From positions 36,901,790-36,965,789 of the forward strand of contig NC_052613.1 in NCBI RefSeq assembly GCF_016545825.1: 64,000 bases of DNA, read 5' to 3'. Shown here piece after piece: positions 45,024 through 55,120 of the stretch. The position numbers and the translations under genes were made by a program. This DNA is from Eucalyptus grandis. Lineage: Eukaryota; Streptophyta; Magnoliopsida; Myrtales; Myrtaceae. The notes under the pieces were generated by a model. It was not told the DNA's origin. It saw only the letters and a list, made by a program, of their open reading frames with translations, and ran no database searches. Each line of letters opens with the position of its first letter. The first letter of the stretch is position 1.

Positions 45024-45930
45024 TATTCATAACCATTTTCCAGGGAAATAATGATATTTCTCGGTATTCGACTGAAACTTGAAAATGAATTGAAAAAAAA
45101 TTTCCACCGTTTGGTATAGAAAATATTTTCCTCCGTGCACTTCTGTCAATGATTTTTATTATTTTATTTTTTAAATCAAGTTTAATTATGTTTATTTTTC
45201 TTTTCTTTTTCTTCTTCTTCGTTGATCAATCGCCAGCCATGGCGACAACCAATGACTGACCATAGGCGAGCTCAAGCCTTGCCATAGGCTAGCAAGGCTC
45301 TAGCTTCCCAAATATTGTGGTGAGGCTCCGTATCACCTGATCCATTGAGGCCGAGCTTGCCTAAGGTCGGCGAGCTAGGCAAGGCTCAAGCCTTGCCCAA
45401 GGTCGCTAAAGCCTCACCGACCTCTAGTGGCCTCAAGTGACTCTCCAAATTCAATGAGTTGAGTGGAACTCGAGTCTCGCTAGAGTTTGTTGGAACCTTG
45501 TTTTGGCAAGCTTGGGCGAGTTTCCCTAGTGTTTTGGTGACCTCAAGCGAGGTGAAGTAGAGCCTCGCCGCCTTTTGGTGAGGCTCGAGCTTGTCTTTGG
45601 CTGGTCACCAACCATCGCCGTGGTTGACGATCATCCGAAGAAGAAGGAAAAAGGAAAAAAAAAAAGATAACTAAAAATTCTATCTAAAAAATAAAAATAA
45701 AATGAAAAGATGTTTGGTGAGAAAAATAAAGCAGTTGATTTAGAAGTGGAAGAAAGAAGATGGAAAACGTTTCCTACTTTCTCAAAAGCAGAAAACATTT
45801 TTCTCTATTTTAGAAGGCTTTTCTTTTTTTATGGAAAATATTTTCTCTGACTAGTTCATTTTTCATGAAATGAATATCGGAAATTTCAAAAAAAAATTCT
45901 TAAAAGTTGTTTCAGTGTAATGAATGGAGA
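45024..45930. mobile_element. MITE-like element with GC-rich core, copy 2
   Basis: Homologous to 7143-8048 over its full length, so it was carried along in the CNL-1/CNL-3 duplication. Ends approximate. Confidence 0.5.
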
Positions 45931-46999
45931 CTTAATGTCTAATTTTTCTTTAGGAGGAACTTCCCAAAAACCAAGCCATTGAAGGCACATGGCAGCTTCT
46001 GAAGAACTTCCTAATTAGCATTGCGCATTGCTCACTTCAAATCTTTGATTTAATGGCCTTTTCTCTATTATGATAAGTCTTTTCAAGCCAAAGAAAAGAA
46101 AAAGGAAAATTGTGATAGATAAACAGTTGTTCTTGGTGATTCACTAATGAGGCCATGAGCATCGTGATTGAGACACGCGTGGCGTTTTAAAGATGCTAAT
46201 TAATCCTCAAAGACAGGGCTTCAATCGAGCAGGTTTACTTAGAAATTTCAAATCCTCCAAATCCTCAATAAGATGTGATACTAGAAATCAGCCATTCCTA
46301 ATAAGTTAATTAGCACAATGAATTTAACAAAAATAGAGAGAAATTATGCAGGATAATACTAGACGATGATGGTCATCTCAAAGGAATTGTGCACGCATAC
46401 TTTGCATTCAAAGCTCGATCTTCTAAAATTCTTTTGAGCAGAACTCGTGCTTGTGTGCGAATTTGAAGCTCCACTTCGAATTAGTCTGGATTTGAGGAAT
46501 GGTCTTTTATCGCAATCATCATCAATTTCTATTTCTGTGAAGTGGATACTTATACATTGATATTCTTCTGAATGAATTGAAACTATCCGGCTGAAAGTTT
46601 CATGAATTTGACGGGCAATAAGTACGGAAACTCAAGATGAAAGGGATTTCTCTCTCTATGATCGATGATAGAAGATCTAACTGTCAGTGCAGATAGGCCA
46701 GAAGTACAAGAAGGAAATTGCAAGCAGGAATAGGAAGTTATGTGAATTTATTCCTGGGCTAAGAACTTAGATTAAGTTGTCAAAATGTGATTATATGACC
46801 ACAGAGATACATCTGCCTCTACTTCAATGACCATGGTTCAAGCTTCAACGATGGTGCCATGAATCTATTCGACAAAGGTCAACATGATCAGAGGCCGAAA
46901 AAGGCAGCTTTCAGAGGTAATACAGTCTAAAACTGTACCAAAGCTAGTTTACATTGACAAAGTCTGCTAGAAAGCTCATGAGTAGACTTTGAGGCCTAT
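45931..46999. other. Unit DNA without a recognised gene
   Basis: Matches 8049-9289 except for the LINE fragment at 8194-8420, which is absent here. Confidence 0.5.
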
Positions 47000-47425
47000 T
47001 TAAACGGGGACAGTCCTCAACTCAGCTGCATTATCTTCCTCATGTTCTCCAGAGATATTTCCTCGGGCGAATGGCCCTTCGACTCTGGCACCAAGAAGAT
47101 GAAGACTGTCCCAAAGAAATTGGTCACGCCGAGTGTGATCAAGGTCTTCTTAACACCGATCCCGTCCACTGCATACACAAAACCGAATGCATCCACCAAG
47201 GACCCAGCCTTTCCAGCTGCGGCATATATGCCAAGACACGTCAACCTGAGCTGCACTGGGAAGATCTCAGTGGGCACCAAAAATGTGGTGGCATTAGGGC
47301 CGAAGTTTGCGAAGAAGAAGGTGAATGAGTACATGATCATGAACCCGATTTGATTGTCTGGCAAGGTCCGTTGCCCATCATCAATTGTTTTGCGAACCCT
47401 CCGATCTTGTCGTTGAATGCCAGCG
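47000..47425 (-). pseudogene. PHT1-type phosphate transporter, C-terminal fragment (copy 4)
   Basis: The longest open piece of the three: [110 protein letters not shown] is identical to the usual PHT1 motif. A frame change upstream separates it from [18 protein letters not shown] sequence at about 47380-47435. The N-terminal helices are missing. Confidence 0.86.
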
Positions 47426-47822
47426 TGAACCAGTAACTTTACACAGTTATTATTATACGAAGCTAGAGCTCGAGCTCATGCTTAGTTACGCAAAGATAAA
47501 TCGCTCGGTGCATTCAACTAAGCCCCAACTACCACATCTCTAGTACGAGTTCTTCAGCGCCTAGCTGGTGATGGCCGAGCTTGAGCTCCGGCCCACGCCT
47601 CCCGCCACTGAGAGAGTTAAGGGAATAAGAAATAAGAAATATACCTCAAAACAATAATTCAAAGGAAAGAAAAAACAGGTACTTGTAAAAGAGTTTTTTG
47701 AAAATTTACCACCTCAACAACCCGTGTCGGTTTGAATCGATGTTGATCATTCTGCATGGCATTCACAAATAAATACAACAAATGGCGGACTGATTTTCTT
47801 GCTCAGTTTGAATCGATGTTGC

Positions 47823-48818
47823 AGAGGAGCTATGCGGCAAAGTGCAAAGTGGAAAGAGGTCCTGCGTCGTGAATGCCAGCGCTCTATTTGACTTCAAATG
47901 CCAGTGCGAAGTGGGTTGGAAGCAGATGCGCCTCGCCAATGAAGATGACCTCAAGTTCTATTTGGCTGCAAATGTCAGTGCAAAGCGGGTTGGAAGCAGA
48001 TTTGCTTCGACAATGAAGATGACCTCAAGTTCCATCTCAGTGTTTATAAGGTTGCAGTAATTGTAACAGTAAATAAAGCAAACACTTTGCCTTAAGAAAT
48101 CATTTGACTATTTCTCTACAGCAGAATGGGAAAAAAGGTGTAAGTCGCCAATTTTTCGCTCCAGTTAAATGGTGAAGTACATGGATGATGCAACTCTTGA
48201 GAAGATAAACGAAAAACTAATCCTAGAACATGAAGCTCGAGAGCTTCATCTGCATACTCTGCACCTTACCTCACATAAACATTCAACTTTCAGAGCCATA
48301 TGGTTGAGGTTCATATGAATTGTGTTTTGCTGTTGTGGACATAGGCTTAAGTTGCAAATCTTCTTTTCGTGCAGGTTCTGTTGAGCACTCTGCATGCCCG
48401 GGCCTCCCCCAAGTCCCATCCGTTTCATACGACACATCTGTCTTCGATCGTAAATCATCTTCACTTCCCTCATCCTTTTGGTACATAAGTCGTATTGAAG
48501 GAATTTCTGGGCAGCTTGCTACTGGATATAATGTGGAGGAACGACATGCATGAAGTCTGCAACTTACCAGCACACTTACCAGTGCGATGCTGGTTACACG
48601 ATTCTCGTGAATGTTAGCATCTTCCCATGCTTAAGTGATTGTAAGATATAAACTCAAAGACTCGAGATTGCAATTCATACTAATTCCCAGTTTTTCCACT
48701 TATGCGTACCTTCCTTTTAACATGTCTAGTGTTGGATCCTTTGAAGGCGCAATCGGTAACGACTGAAAAACTCGGAATAAAAGTTTCCAACTCATCTACC
48801 ACAGGATCAGACAGCGGA
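47823..48818 (+). pseudogene. EGF-like domain protein gene, broken (copy 4)
   Basis: Same structure as copy 1: EELCGKVQSGKRSCVVNASA, FDFKCQCEVGWKQMRLANED, 74 bp duplication, second exon EHSACPGLPQ-type after caggt near 48376, and the second EGF domain near 48525-48615 in another frame. The last exon (about 48748-48815) reads EGAIGND, has lost two bases (removing the Cys codon), then KLGIKVSNSSTTGSDSGS and a stop. Confidence 0.68.
47884..48031 (+). repeat. 74 bp tandem duplication inside the EGF exon (copy 4)
   Basis: Units at 47884-47957 and 47958-48031, homologous to those at 10166 and 37312. Confidence 0.92.
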
Positions 48819-49429
48819 AGTTAAGGTGAGATTCTGAAGACGTCTCTCTCTTGATCTTATCTTTTTCCAATGGCCAAAACAAGTTTTCCAAAGAACGGGT
48901 TACTTGCTTCCTAAGGTTTTGATTAAGTCAAAAAAGAGAAGTTCATGTAGTTCAATCTGAAATGGCAGCTGTTAACAGTCACATTTACATAGTCACAGCT
49001 CCTACAACAGCCTTTGACTGTGCATTTGGTGTTGAATGAAGACAATCCAAGTCATCAACTTCCTTTAAGAACATTAAACAGGGCATTTATGAACTACAAT
49101 CTAGTGAAATTTTACCAAACCTAATGCCTAGTATCTTGTTTCTCATCAGTGCCCATGTTCCTACCTCGGAAGTTGCTGTGGATGACCATCTTCACAGAAT
49201 CTATGGCTTTGGTTCTATGGAACTAGTAAGAGTGCATCATCACGAGGCTTCATGTGGAGTTGCACTAAAGATGTATATAGATTATACTCAATTTCCATTC
49301 GTGCAATGGCTTATGTTGCACTTTGTTCTTTATTTGTTGAAGTGACATTCCTGTGTAAATAGAAACATGTCTATTGTATGGTTTAACACTACACTACAGA
49401 AGAGACACAGTGCTTTCACTCCTCCTTTC
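48819..49429. other. EGF 3' flank, then unique DNA
   Basis: Up to about 49072 it matches 11136-11366. From 49073 to 49390 the sequence is not found elsewhere in the window. A frame at 49124-49345 has no family resemblance. Confidence 0.4.
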
Positions 49430-49621
49430 ACTGAGGCTTTCGAAGATTGCAACCATTCTAGGATCAAACGAAACTGGCGTTTTGCGAAACATCTTGAAAT
49501 GCAACTCTACAATGTAGTTTGAGTTATCCGTCACATAAGGCTTCCTGTCTTCATTCAACCATAACTTTGCCTCACACAGCCTTCTTAATTGAACAACTCT
49601 TGAAGTCGCACCTATCAACAT
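49430..49621 (-). pseudogene. Ribose-5-phosphate isomerase exon fragment without LRR fusion
   Basis: The minus strand from 49610 reads CEAKLWLNEDRKPYVTDNSN, then YIVELHFKM. YVTDNSNYIVDLYF is a hallmark of plant ribose-5-phosphate isomerase A, the enzyme that interconverts ribose-5-P and ribulose-5-P in the pentose phosphate and Calvin pathways. After HFKM it departs from the family, and no LRR tail is attached. It keeps the VTDNSN residues that copy 1 (500-943) has lost, so it represents the unfused or differently broken state. Confidence 0.72.
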
Positions 49622-49922
49622 CAGAATTCCAAAATCGATCAGCTTCTCACAACATCAATAACCAAATTGTATCATGATGAACCCTTGCTTTTCAGGAGAG
49701 AAATCCTCCGTCGGTTCCAGTTGGATCCCAAATATGACTCCCATATATCGACAACGTATCATCCTCTTAAACTACAATTAACACTGAATTTCTATTTGAC
49801 AGCATTCTGAGTACTTAAAAGAGGCTCTTGCTTCCGTGTGCTCAATTTTACAAAAGTAAACAAAACCATCCACTCACAACTTCACTCAATTGCCAGCTTA
49901 AAAATGAAACACAGCCGAATTT
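49622..49922. other. Isomerase intron-like spacer
   Basis: Homologous to the spacers behind the other isomerase fragments (944 onward, 51067 onward, 52326 onward). No gene recognised. Confidence 0.4.
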
Positions 49923-50234
49923 AGGAGTTTTTTTTCCCAAAACATTATCTTCGCAACAAGATGAATTGTCTAACTAACATTCACCACATTGAATCCATCT
50001 AAGAAAATCATTTCATGATCGAAGAGTCCTACTACACTCATCTTAAATCCACAAAGCAATCACTTCCTAACGCAATCTAGGAGTTTTTTTTCACAAAACA
50101 TTATCTTCGTGACAAGATGAATTGTCTAACTAACGTTCACCACATTGAATCCATCTAAGAACATCATTTCATGATTGAAGAGTCCTACTACACTCATCTT
50201 AAATCCACAAAGCAATCACTTCCTAACGCAATAA
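49923..50234. repeat. 156 bp tandem duplication in spacer
   Basis: Units at 49923-50078 and 50079-50234, both starting aggagttttttttc and ending near cctaacgcaat. The other spacer copies have one unit. Confidence 0.85.
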
Positions 50235-50610
50235 CTTCATAATAACGGGAAATAATTTGCCTTTTCCACAACTCCCCGTTTCAAAGCGGACTTGCCCTAA
50301 TACGTAACCTACTACTGACATGGTTTAAATGGACCGATGGAGTTCAGTAATGAGACCACTTACCAGATTGTACTTCCAAGTTTGTAATAGACACTTCTTC
50401 GTACACTGTCCTTGTCGTGGGAGAGCTAATGGAGCGGCAGCGTGACAAAGAGGGAATTGAAGGTGAGGATGATGGAGTGGAGAGCCGAAGAAGCAGAGGT
50501 TGGTGATTAAGCTGTAGTGCAGACAACAAGGGGGGAAGGAGACGAACCGTAGTTACGCCCAAAAGCTTCAGCTCACTAAAAATTTGCTGGAAAAAAAAAA
50601 CACTTGTTAA
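50235..50610. repeat. NLR-array spacer repeat, copy 2
   Basis: Matches 90-440 and 51490-51840 (ggtttaaatggaccgatgga, accagattgtacttccaa). No gene recognised. Confidence 0.6.
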
Positions 50611-50638
50611 GTACACATATAATTTTCAAAGAGCCAAC

Positions 50639-51066
50639 TCAGAAATTTATTATACACCATAATACAACTTCTGGGATTTTGCAGATGAGGTGCTGATACC
50701 GTTTTGTGCATCGCTTCTGTAGAGTCCCACATCCGAAGATCCAGAGTCTTTCTAGGGAGAGAGGGAGGCCATCCTGGGGTAACTCCCTCAGCTTTGGGCA
50801 ATGGAAGATCCATAAGGTCCGGAGAGAGGAAGGGGGATTGCTAGACAATCTTTCCATGTTCCCCATAATCACAGCGGTTGCCATGTCCAAGAACAATCCC
50901 TCCTCCTCCACTCCCTCCAGCGAAGACATCTCCTTTCCTACTGCAGGACTTTCCTTATTAAAGTCTTGAAATACAAGGAGTCATCCATCACATAAAGCTT
51001 CCCGTCTTCATTCAACAATAGCTTTGCTTCATGCCCTTCTTCATTGAACAACCCTCGAAGTTGCAC
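50639..51066 (-). pseudogene. Isomerase-LRR chimeric exon, copy 2
   Basis: The isomerase part (51066..about 50900) reads FNEEGHEAKLLLNEDGKLYV, has lost bases near 50950 and is out of frame with the rest. From about 50929 the frame runs SSLEGVEEEGLFLDMATAVI, MGNMERLSSNPPSSLRTLWI, FHCPKLRELPQDGLPLSLER, LWIFGCGTLQKRC and on to IPEVVLWCIINF and stop. The isomerase-to-LRR junction (MATAVIMG|NMERLSS) is identical in position to copy 1, and the LRR tail here is complete to its natural end. Confidence 0.75.
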
Positions 51067-51429
51067 CTATCAACATCAAAATTCCCAAATTGAACAGCTT
51101 CTCGCAACATCAAGAACCAAATAGTATCATGATGAACCCCTGCTTTTCAGGAGTGAATTCCTCCATCGATTCCAGTCGGATCATGAATATGACTACCATG
51201 TATTGACAATGTGTTGTCCTCTTAAACTATAATTAACGTAGCATTTCTATTTGACAGTCTTCTGGGTACTTAAAAGGCTGTTGCTTTTGTGTGTTCAACA
51301 TCACAAGTAAACAAAACCATCCACAACTTCACTTAATTGCTGACTTAAAAATGAAACACAGCAGATTTTCGAGTTTTTTTTTTCCAAGACATTATCTTTG
51401 CAACAAGATGAATTGTCTAACGGTCACCA

Positions 51430-51850
51430 CATTTGAAACCATCTAAGAACATCATTTCATGATCGAAAGCAATCACTGCCTAGCGCAATAACTTCATAAT
51501 TACCAAAAAAAATCCGCCTTTTCCACACCTCCCTATTTCAAAGCGGATTTAACCTAATATGTAACCTACTACTGACATGGTTTAAATGGACTGATGGAGT
51601 TCAGTAATGAGATCACTTACCAGATTGTAAGTGTAATAGACACTTCTTCGTACCTTGTCCTTGTTGTGGGAAAGCTGAAGGAGCGATGGCGCAACAAAGA
51701 GGGAGATAGAGGTGAGGACGTCGGAGTGGAGTGGAAGCAGAGGTAATTGAGGAGCAGACAACAAAGGGGAAGGAGATGAACCCTATTTACACCCAAAAGC
51801 TTCAGCTCACTAAAAATATGCTAAAACAGAAAAAAGACACTTGTTAAGTA
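51430..51850. repeat. NLR-array spacer repeat, copy 3
   Basis: Matches 1-470 and 49990-50610. It lies between chimeric copies 2 and 3 and shows that they form a tandem array with a period of about 1.25 kb. Confidence 0.6.
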
Positions 51851-51899
51851 CACATATAATTTTTGGTCTAAAATTAAAATACGCACCCTTTTCAAAGAG

Positions 51900-52323
51900 C
51901 CAGCTTAGATATTTATTATACCCCATAATACAACTTCTGGGGTTTCGCGGATGAGGTGCTGATACTGTTTCGTGCATTACTTCTGCAGAATCCCACATTT
52001 GAAGATCTAGAGTTGTTCTCGAGAGGGAGGGAGGCCATCCTGGGGTAAATCCCTCAGCTTTAGGCAATGGAAGATCCATAAGGTCCGGAGAGAGGAAGGG
52101 AGATTGTTGGATAGTCTTTCCACGTTCCCCATAATCACAAGGGTTGCATATTAAAGAACAACCCATGCTCCACCACACGAAGATATCTTCTTTCCAGTGG
52201 TGGGACCATCCTTAATTGGAGTCTTGAGATACAATCTACAATGTACATGTAAGGCTTCCTATCTTCATTCAACCGTAGCTTTGCCTCACACCCTTCTTCG
52301 TTGAACAACTCTTGAAGTCTCAC
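51900..52323 (-). pseudogene. Isomerase-LRR chimeric exon, copy 3
   Basis: The isomerase part reads RLQELFNEEGCEAKLRLNED and RKPYMYIVD, then shifts frame (near 52225). VVEHGLFFNMQP follows in the first frame, and the junction and LRR tail (GNVERLSNNLPSSLRTLWIF-like, LPQDGLPPS) in another. The same KPYM deletion as copy 1 shows that the two share an ancestor after the fusion. Confidence 0.7.
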
Positions 52324-52689
52324 CTATCAACATTAGAATTCCCAAATCGATCAGCTTCTCGCAACATCAAGAACTGAATAGTATCATGTCGAACCCCTGC
52401 TTTTCAGGAGCGAAATCCCCCATCGATTCCAATCGGATCACAAATATGACTCCCATGTATTGACAATAGTAATGTACTCTTAACTATAATTAATGCAGAA
52501 TTTCTATTCAACAGCATTCTGAGTACTTAAAGGGCTCTTGCTTCCGTTTGTTCAATTTTACAGGTAAACAAAACCATATGCTCACAACTTCACTGAATTG
52601 CCAACTTAAAAAATGAAACGCAGCCAATTTTCAAGTTTTTTCTAAGACATTATCTTCGTAACATGATGAATCGTCTAAGGTTAACCACA

Positions 52690-53270
52690 TCGAATCCATC
52701 TAAGAACCGAATTCACAACCTGGATACTCCAACATTCATCTCGACTCTGCTTAACCACAATTATTATATCTAACCTGTTGATAGCGGAGATTTCCACTCA
52801 TCTTGAATCACAAAGCAATCACCTCCTAGCGCAATAACTTCATAATTACTGGAAAGAAAAAAAAAATCCACCTTAACCCACCCTATTTCAAAGCAGACTT
52901 GCCCTAATTCGTAACCTTACTATTGACATGGTTTAAATGGACCGATTGAGTTATAGTATCGAGATACTTTACCAGATTGTACTCCCAAGAAATCACGTAA
53001 CTCTTCTCTGTACCCTGTCCTTGTCGACAAGAGGGAAGGCTCTAGTGGGAAACACGGAGGGGGGCAATGGCGTCGCATGAGAGCTGAAGGAGCAGCGACG
53101 TGACAAAAAAGAGGGAATAGGATGATGGAGTGGAGAGGCAATGGAGGTACAGACAAGAAAACAAAGGGGCTGGGGAAGTAGACGATGATGAAAGAAGAAG
53201 GGTGGGTTATTCTTGGCACCCCTCTAGTGTAGTTACGCTCAAAAGCTTCAGCTTACTCATCTATATGCTA
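52690..53270. repeat. NLR-array spacer repeat, B-type copy 2
   Basis: Close match to 11370-11957 beside CNL-2. No gene recognised. Confidence 0.6.
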
Positions 53271-53281
53271 AAATGATATGA

Positions 53282-53390
53282 ACTTGTGGGATTTCGCAGA
53301 TGAGGTGCCAATCGTGGCCAGTCTGTTTTGTGCATCACTCCTCTAGAACACCACATCCTTGGATGGAAACCAACCCTCTAGACCTAGCCG
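53282..53390 (-). pseudogene. NLR C-terminal tail remnant
   Basis: Counterpart of 11958-12062: the last few LRR codons (GCG.LEE...TDWPRLAPHLRNP in mixed frames) next to the LINE remnant. Confidence 0.5.
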
Positions 53391-54000
53391 CGGGCTATTA
53401 CAAATGAGAGTAACGAATTACAGTAGATATTTTGGCCTGCAGAGGAAGAGAAGAGTATAAGTTATTCTCCTTGAGAAATGATTCCAGCAAGATCCCAGCA
53501 TGGTGTCACAAATCACACCAAGAGAAATATTATCTCCATTACCTACTATATATCTAATGCACGGTTTCAAAATATTCCCGACTTTTAATAAATTCTTCCG
53601 AGCATAAGCAGCATCTGGTTTACAGTCAAGAAGATAGCTATAACGCCAGGCAAAACATAGAGACCACACCTCTACAAAATTCTCCACACACACTTTAAAA
53701 TACAAGCAAGATTTCACAAATCAAGTCTTTTAATGCCAAGGCCTCCAAAACTGCTTAAGATGATAGACAGTCCATCTAACTTTTGCTCTCTCTTTAGCAT
53801 CAGGATCTCTCTTCCAAAGGGAAAGCTCCACACTTACGCTCAATCATTTCAAAAGCTTTGTTGGGCAACAAAAAGAGTTGACACTGATAGTTAACCAGAC
53901 TATGAATAATAGATTTGATAAGCTAAAGTTTTCTGGCATATGAGCGGCTTTTAACTGTCCAAGCTTTAAATCTTTTTGTAATTTGATGATTTTATGAGAG
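53391..54000 (-). mobile_element. LINE ORF2 C-terminal remnant (B unit, copy 2)
   Basis: The minus strand reads KSCLYFKVCVENFVEVWSLC, FAWRYSYLLDCKPDAAYARK, NLLKVGNILKPCIRYIVGNG, DNISLGVICDTMLGS. Same element and position as 12063-12660. Confidence 0.72.
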
Positions 54001-55120
54001 CCTTAATCTTTGTCTAAAAGTCTTTCAGACAATCCACACTTACTAAAAGAAAGAACCAAACAAGAACATAGGGTTGGCTGATTAGCATGTTGTTTGATTC
54101 GATTGCTGCATGTTACACAAATGCAGTTTTTAAAAACTTAAGCTGTTAAGAAACGTGCCAAGCAATGCACATGTAACGTATAACTTAACACTCCCTTTGC
54201 ATAGAATTGGTCCCTTGCGCACATGCACAAAAAAAAAAAAACAGAATGTGGACACAATCACATCAATGAGATAACTGGGGAATGATAACAAACAACATAA
54301 TAGACGGTAAATTTTAAACCATTGGCATATGCTTTGATACAATGCTAGAAATGAACAAGTAGAATGCCGACAATATGCTAATCCTTCAGAAGAGATTCTT
54401 CCAAGATTCTGATTATACCCCCATTATCATTACCTGTGTCTTTCAAACAGCCAGTCAAATGAAAAAGCAGAAACAAATCTACTCACCCTTTAAACTTTGC
54501 CAACCAGCGTCTTCAGAGTCCATGGTTATGCATCTTTGATTCCAAAGCAGCATCTCCTCCTCCTCCTCCTCCTCCTCCTAGGCTTAACATAGACCTTTCA
54601 GTGGGTCCCTGTGCCGTACTGACGAACTTCATCAACAGGAATTCCAATGTAATCTGCAAGGCGAGCAAGATTTAAAGACTCTTGGCGAATGGGCAGAGCA
54701 GAGCAGATGACGAAAAGAATTGGTGGGTGAGTGTAGAAAACTGCTGGAATGGAATGCACAAAAATAAGCCGAGAAATCCAAATCCAAATGCAACAGGTAC
54801 ATTAAGACAAAAGTGAATACGAGTAGAGGAGTAGTAAATGGCAGAGATCGATCAATACCTTGATTTTTGAATGGAAATAGTATGTCCGAGGCATAGGAAT
54901 CTTCGGGAGATGGAGACTTGGGGTGATATGAGGTGAGGACGACGACCGAGTGGAGAGGCGGAGCCTAGGGAGGCGATCGAGGTGCAGAGACGACAGAGGG
55001 GAAAACGGAGGTGATTGACACTATGGAATCCCCTTCTTCAAAAAGAGCCAAGGCTCAGGTATTGAAAATACCCTAATCTCTTCCATATAGAATATTCAGA
55101 GTCCGAATCCCTTCTTTCTT
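54001..55120. other. 3' flank of CNL-4, no recognised gene
   Basis: Homologous to 12661-13746. It contains the (TCC)8 microsatellite at 54555-54578 and the same possible exon ending in a GTGAGT donor near 54485. Confidence 0.45.
54555..54578. repeat. (TCC)8 microsatellite
   Basis: Same repeat number as at 13221-13244. Confidence 0.85.
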
